64,000 nucleotides of DNA from Flavisolibacter ginsengisoli DSM 18119 (GTDB taxonomy: Bacteria > Bacteroidota > Bacteroidia > Chitinophagales > Chitinophagaceae). The stretch's first letter is position 1, and each line of letters begins with the position of its first letter. The notes under the pieces are model-generated. The model was given only the letters and a program-made list of their open reading frames with translations, ran no database searches and was not told the DNA's origin. A program made the translations under genes and the position numbers. Where the stretch lies: the NCBI RefSeq assembly GCF_900129295.1, contig NZ_FQUU01000003.1, positions 248,001 to 312,000 of the forward strand. The letters run 5' to 3'. Positions 63,159 through 64,000 of this stretch are shown here, one piece after another.

Positions 63159-63536
63159 ATGGGATTTGTAAAAGAATTCAGGGAATTCGCGCTTAAAGGC
63201 AATGTTATAGACCTTGCCATAGCAGTTATCATAGGTGCTGCTTTTGGTGCCATAATTTCTTCATTGGTTGACGATGTGATCACACCGCTTCTTTTAACCC
63301 CTGCTTTGAAGGCTGCACATGCCGAAGACCTGGATAAGCTTACGTGGGGAGCTGTTAAATACGGCAAATTCCTGGCTGCAGTTATCAAGTTCCTACTTGT
63401 AGCCCTGGTTTTATTCCTGATTATACAGGGCATCAATAAGATGAAGCGTAAGAAAGAAGAAGTAGCTCCTGCTCCGCCTGAATATTCACTGCAGGAAAAA
63501 CTCCTGATAGAGATCAGGGATTCTCTTAGGAAATAA
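63159..63536 (+). CDS. mscL: MscL, large-conductance mechanosensitive channel
   Basis: 125 residues, standard MscL size. GFVKEFREFALKGNVIDLAIAVIIGAAFGAIISSLVDDVITPLL opens with the amphipathic N-helix and TM1; the TM2 segment KFLAAVIKFLLVALVLFLIIQGINKMKRKKEE follows, with a C-terminal helix (EYSLQEKLLIEIRDSL). It opens in response to membrane tension at hypo-osmotic shock. It follows ppk2 by 43 nt and may be co-transcribed. A good terminator follows. Confidence 0.96.
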   Translation: MGFVKEFREFALKGNVIDLAIAVIIGAAFGAIISSLVDDVITPLLLTPALKAAHAEDLDKLTWGAVKYGKFLAAVIKFLLVALVLFLIIQGINKMKRKKEEVAPAPPEYSLQEKLLIEIRDSLRK

Positions 63537-63577
63537 CTATTAACCAGCTTTTTGTCCTATAAATCGTATTTTTGACC

Positions 63578-63607
63578 AGTCCCGTTTATTAACGGGACTT
63601 TTCTTTT
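63578..63607 (+). terminator. Intrinsic terminator of mscL
   Basis: Arms AGTCCCGTT (63578-63586) and AACGGGACT (63591-63599), 4-nt loop, then TTTTCTTTT. Ends the ppk2-mscL unit. Confidence 0.88.
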
Positions 63608-63618
63608 AAATATTGACC

Positions 63619-64000
63619 GTGAGTACTTACCAGATAAAGCTTGACCAGTTTGAAGGCCCCTTTGACCTCCTTCTTTTCTTCATTGAAAGGGATGAACTGG
63701 ATATATACAATATTCCCATCACCAGGATCATTAATGATTTCCTGGATTTTATCCATTCACAGGAATCATTGAATATTGAGCTCTCCAGCGAGTTTATCCT
63801 GTTCATATCGACCCTTATGCGTATCAAGGCAAAAATGCTGCTGCCACGCAAGGAAATAGATGCACAGGGTAATGAGATAGATCCCAGGCAGGAATTGGTA
63901 GATAAGATACTGGAGTACAAAAAGTATAAGGAAGTATCAGCACGCATGGCGGAAATGGAAGCCGACAGGATGCTGATGATCAAAAGAGGAAATATTCAAA
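63619..64000 (+). CDS. scpA: ScpA, segregation and condensation protein A (5' part)
   Basis: The frame runs from a GTG at 63619 off the window edge (127 codons visible). The start reads VSTYQIKLDQFEGPFDLLLFFIERDELDIYNIPITRIINDFLDF: the kleisin N-terminus that binds the SMC neck (FEGPFDLLL is the family hallmark), followed by SSEFILFISTLMRIKAKMLLPR. ScpA bridges SMC heads together with ScpB for chromosome organisation. A TTG at 63613 is in frame two codons earlier. No ATG is available before the motif. Confidence 0.92.
   Translation, partial: MSTYQIKLDQFEGPFDLLLFFIERDELDIYNIPITRIINDFLDFIHSQESLNIELSSEFILFISTLMRIKAKMLLPRKEIDAQGNEIDPRQELVDKILEYKKYKEVSARMAEMEADRMLMIKRGNIQ

Overview
The window looks like chromosomal core genome of a Bacteroidota bacterium, most likely family Chitinophagaceae (inference). 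The signs are: genes with the Bacteroidota -7 box TAnnTTTG instead of sigma70 boxes and almost no Shine-Dalgarno sequences; secreted proteins with type IX secretion (T9SS) type A C-terminal sorting domains; the T9SS regulator PorX; SPII lipoproteins with a Cys-Lys-Lys start; and a family set (DUF58/Bat, TolB-barrel fusion, HTH_34/CreD) typical of that phylum. I see no rRNA, tRNA, CRISPR array, prophage, transposase or defence island.

Layout. 1-0.4 kb: 3' truncated lipoprotein. 0.6-5.3 kb: tightly overlapping operon MoxR ATPase, DUF58, BatD-like, BatA, RsgA. 5.4-6.6 kb: two small unknown genes and a gamma carbonic anhydrase. 6.6-7.8 kb: class III aminotransferase. 7.9-10.4 kb: membrane protein, HTH_34 winged-helix regulator and CreD, with two matching palindromes that look like operators of that regulator. 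10.35-10.95 kb: gene-free stretch with a dense cluster of inverted repeats, including a perfect 37-nt palindrome. 10.9-18.9 kb: DgkA-like kinase, a 1145-residue surface protein (inactive peptidase-like head, TolB propeller, beta barrel), MBL hydrolase, Wzx-type flippase, di-haem peroxidase lipoprotein and ArfB. 18.9-25.5 kb: Dtd, group III globin, MazG-like pyrophosphohydrolase, two tandem YihY proteins, glycyl-tRNA synthetase, YdcF-like protein and a ferredoxin-NADP reductase-like enzyme.

25.7-42.1 kb: secreted unknown, two paralogous ~1000-residue T9SS propeller proteins, Mfd, and a 1786-residue T9SS subtilase. 42.2-50 kb: small unknown, PagL-like lipid A deacylase, aldo/keto reductase, GyrB, PfkB sugar kinase, LpxD and an HD-domain phosphohydrolase. 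50-54 kb: PorX, small conserved unknown, PhnP-like MBL hydrolase, acyl-CoA dehydrogenase. 54-64 kb: MsbA-like ABC exporter, GT2, RbfA, LolC/E-like permease, N-terminal transketolase subunit, WecA-like GlcNAc-1-P transferase, RRF, EamA transporter, class III-like PPK2, MscL, and ScpA running off the end.

Themes. Envelope building is strongly represented (LpxD, MsbA, PagL-like, Wzx, WecA-like, GT2, DgkA, LolE-like, CreD, MscL), as is translation maintenance (RsgA, RbfA, RRF, GlyRS, Dtd, ArfB). T9SS cargo (three large proteins) shares the window with the T9SS regulator PorX. The strongest undescribed-looking signals are the paired HTH_34/CreD operators and the palindrome cluster at 10.6-10.74 kb.
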